A stretch of DNA of 64,000 nt. It comes from Nocardioides cavernae (GTDB lineage: Bacteria; Actinomycetota; Actinomycetes; Propionibacteriales; Nocardioidaceae). Shown piece after piece: positions 63,047 through 64,000 of the stretch. A program made the translations under genes and the position numbers. The first letter of the stretch is position 1. Every line of letters begins with the position of its first letter. The stretch lies in assembly GCF_013410035.1 (NCBI RefSeq), contig NZ_JACCBW010000006.1:1-64000 (forward strand), read 5' to 3'. The notes under the pieces were generated by a model. It was not told the origin of the DNA. It saw only the letters and a list, made by a program, of their open reading frames with translations, and made no database searches.

Positions 63047-63679
63047 TCAGCCCTGCGTACCGCCGCGGAGGCCGGCGACGCCGTGCTCGACGACGCCGTC
63101 GGAGACCTGCTTCATCGACAGGCGCAGGTCCATCGCGGTCTTCTGGATCCAGCGGAAGGCGTCGGGCTCGCTGAGCCCCAGCTGCTCCTGCAGCACGCCC
63201 TTGGCCCGGTCGACCGACTTGCGGGTCTCGAGGGACTCCTGGAGGTCGGACACCTCGCGCTCGAGGACGGTGATCTCGGCGTACCTGCTCACGGCCATCT
63301 CGATGGCCGGCACGAGGTCACCGCGCTGGAACGGCTTGACGAGGTACGCCATCGCGCCTGCGTCGCGCGCGCGGGCGACGAGGTCGCGTTGCGAGAAGGC
63401 CGTCAGGATGACCACCGGCGCGATCCGCTCGCCCGCGATCGTCTCCGCCGCGGCGATGCCGTCGAGGACGGGCATCTTCACGTCGAGGATGACGAGGTCG
63501 GGGCGCAGCTCCCGGGCCAGCTCGATGGCCTTCTGCCCGTCGCCGGCCTGGCCGACGACCTCGTAGCCCTCCTCGCCGAGCATCTCGGCGAGGTCCATGC
63601 GGATGAGGGCCTCGTCCTCGGCGATCACGACACGACGGGCGTCGTCGGCGGCGGGCACGGTCTCGGCGGGCTGCGTCAC
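63047..63679 (-). CDS. pdtaR: ANTAR-domain response regulator (PdtaR-like)
   Basis: A 210-residue response regulator: receiver domain (about 15-130) with EDE acidic pocket, phospho-acceptor Asp66 in VILDVKMPVLDG, TAFS and VKPF lysine; then a coiled linker and an ANTAR RNA-binding domain (about 145-205, SVDRAKGVLQEQLGLSEPDAFRWIQKTAMD). ANTAR proteins bind paired hairpins in mRNA leaders and antiterminate transcription. PdtaR (Rv1626) is the M. tuberculosis homologue, activated by the histidine kinase PdtaS, which is not encoded here. GTG 63679 has TAGCCT 7 nt upstream, so it is predicted leaderless. Confidence 0.93.
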   Translation of the reverse strand: MTQPAETVPAADDARRVVIAEDEALIRMDLAEMLGEEGYEVVGQAGDGQKAIELARELRPDLVILDVKMPVLDGIAAAETIAGERIAPVVILTAFSQRDLVARARDAGAMAYLVKPFQRGDLVPAIEMAVSRYAEITVLEREVSDLQESLETRKSVDRAKGVLQEQLGLSEPDAFRWIQKTAMDLRLSMKQVSDGVVEHGVAGLRGGTQG

Positions 63680-63686
63680 GACGGCA

Positions 63687-63692
63687 AGGCTA
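63687..63692 (-). promoter_or_regulatory. -10 hexamer, leaderless ANTAR regulator
   Basis: TAGCCT on the minus strand, exactly 7 nt before the GTG at 63679. Confidence 0.5.
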
Positions 63693-63716
63693 GTTCCGCT
63701 ACCGTTTCCCCACCCA

Positions 63717-63799
63717 GCCGGGTTGGCGGAACGGTATACGCGGTGGTCTCAAACACCACTGCCCGCAAGGGCTTGTGGGTTCGAATCCCACACTCGGCA
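63717..63799 (+). tRNA. tRNA-Leu (CAA)
   Basis: An 83-nt class II tRNA. A 7-bp acceptor stem (63717-63723 with 63792-63798, one G-U pair), anticodon stem GTGGT/ACCAC around loop CTCAAAC (anticodon CAA), a long variable arm GCCC-GCAA-GGGC, and a T arm GTGGG-TTCGAAT-CCCAC. The CCA end is not encoded. It decodes UUG leucine codons. Confidence 0.93.
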
Positions 63800-63839
63800 C
63801 GGCGTGGGGCCTGTCGGTGGTTCCCACCAGACTTCGCGC

Positions 63840-64000
63840 ATGGCCCACGTCAGACCGCAGTCCGTCGTCGACTCGGCACTGGCGTGCTCAGACGACGGGA
63901 TGGCCGACAAGGACAATGCCGCCTTGCACGGCGTCGCCGTCAAGACGATCCGGCGGTGGCGCCGTCTGTACCAGCGTCGCGGACTGCCCCGCGGGCAGAC
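63840..64000 (+). CDS. Helix-turn-helix protein, 3' truncated by window
   Basis: An ATG at 63840 opens 53 codons that run past the window end. The visible part (MADKDNAALHGVAVKTIRRWRRLYQRRGLP region) looks like a helix-turn-helix of the type found in small actinobacterial DNA-binding and homing-associated proteins. CAGACT lies 6 nt upstream, a leaderless arrangement. It sits 40 bp after tRNA-Leu, a usual integration site, so mobile-element origin is possible but unproven because the remainder is missing. Confidence 0.5.
   Translation, partial: MAHVRPQSVVDSALACSDDGMADKDNAALHGVAVKTIRRWRRLYQRRGLPRGQ

Overview
This is a very high-GC actinobacterial chromosome segment, most likely from Nocardioidaceae (Nocardioides or a close relative). 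The evidence is the codon use, PdtaR-type ANTAR regulation, the MoxR-DUF58-TgpA operon, rpsA and polA of actinobacterial type, and a DUF3068 / AftD-like / DUF2613 envelope locus resembling the Mycobacterium tuberculosis Rv0224c-Rv0236c region. The species assignment is inference. No prophage, insertion sequence or CRISPR array is evident. A recurrent feature is the apparently leaderless gene: a TANNNT-like -10 hexamer lies 6-7 nt before the start codon, so the predicted transcript begins at or near the start codon.

Left part (1-16.9 kb): an aspartate-aminotransferase-like PLP enzyme; a lipoprotein; a GlxA-type AraC regulator divergent from a 52-residue membrane peptide across a set of TGGCA half-sites; a compact acyl-CoA synthetase; a 2,629-residue secreted multidomain protein (PQQ sugar-dehydrogenase propeller, PKD domains, DUF1080-like, cupredoxin-like and Cu/Zn-SOD-like modules); a patatin-like phospholipase; ribosomal protein S1; and a phosphotransferase.

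Secreted-protein block (17-30.8 kb): two large exported proteins share an N-terminal domain type, bacterial Ig-like repeats, a C-terminal calcium-binding cassette with conserved cysteines, and a 46-bp block upstream of their starts. A third exported protein, an SGNH hydrolase, carries a diverged form of the cassette. Between them lie a methyltransferase and a translationally coupled moxR-DUF58-tgpA operon.

Envelope glycan block (30.8-53.9 kb): DUF3068 protein, four SAM methyltransferases, two acyltransferase-3 membrane proteins, three giant AftD-like GT-C proteins with discoidin-like modules, a GT4 glycosyltransferase, a DUF2613 peptide, another large polytopic membrane protein and a flippase. 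Together they look like a complete module for making, decorating and exporting a cell-surface polysaccharide. The middle AftD-like protein lacks the acidic and QNQ-type motifs kept by its two neighbours. Genes are arranged as convergent and divergent pairs. Two divergent pairs appear to use bidirectional promoters whose opposing -10 hexamers share the same TA step.

Right part (53.9-64 kb): DNA polymerase I, a hotdog thioesterase, a GNAT acetyltransferase, a five-gene branched-chain amino acid ABC transporter operon (binding protein, livH, livM, livG, livF), an ANTAR response regulator of the PdtaR type, tRNA-Leu(CAA), and the start of a helix-turn-helix protein cut by the window edge.
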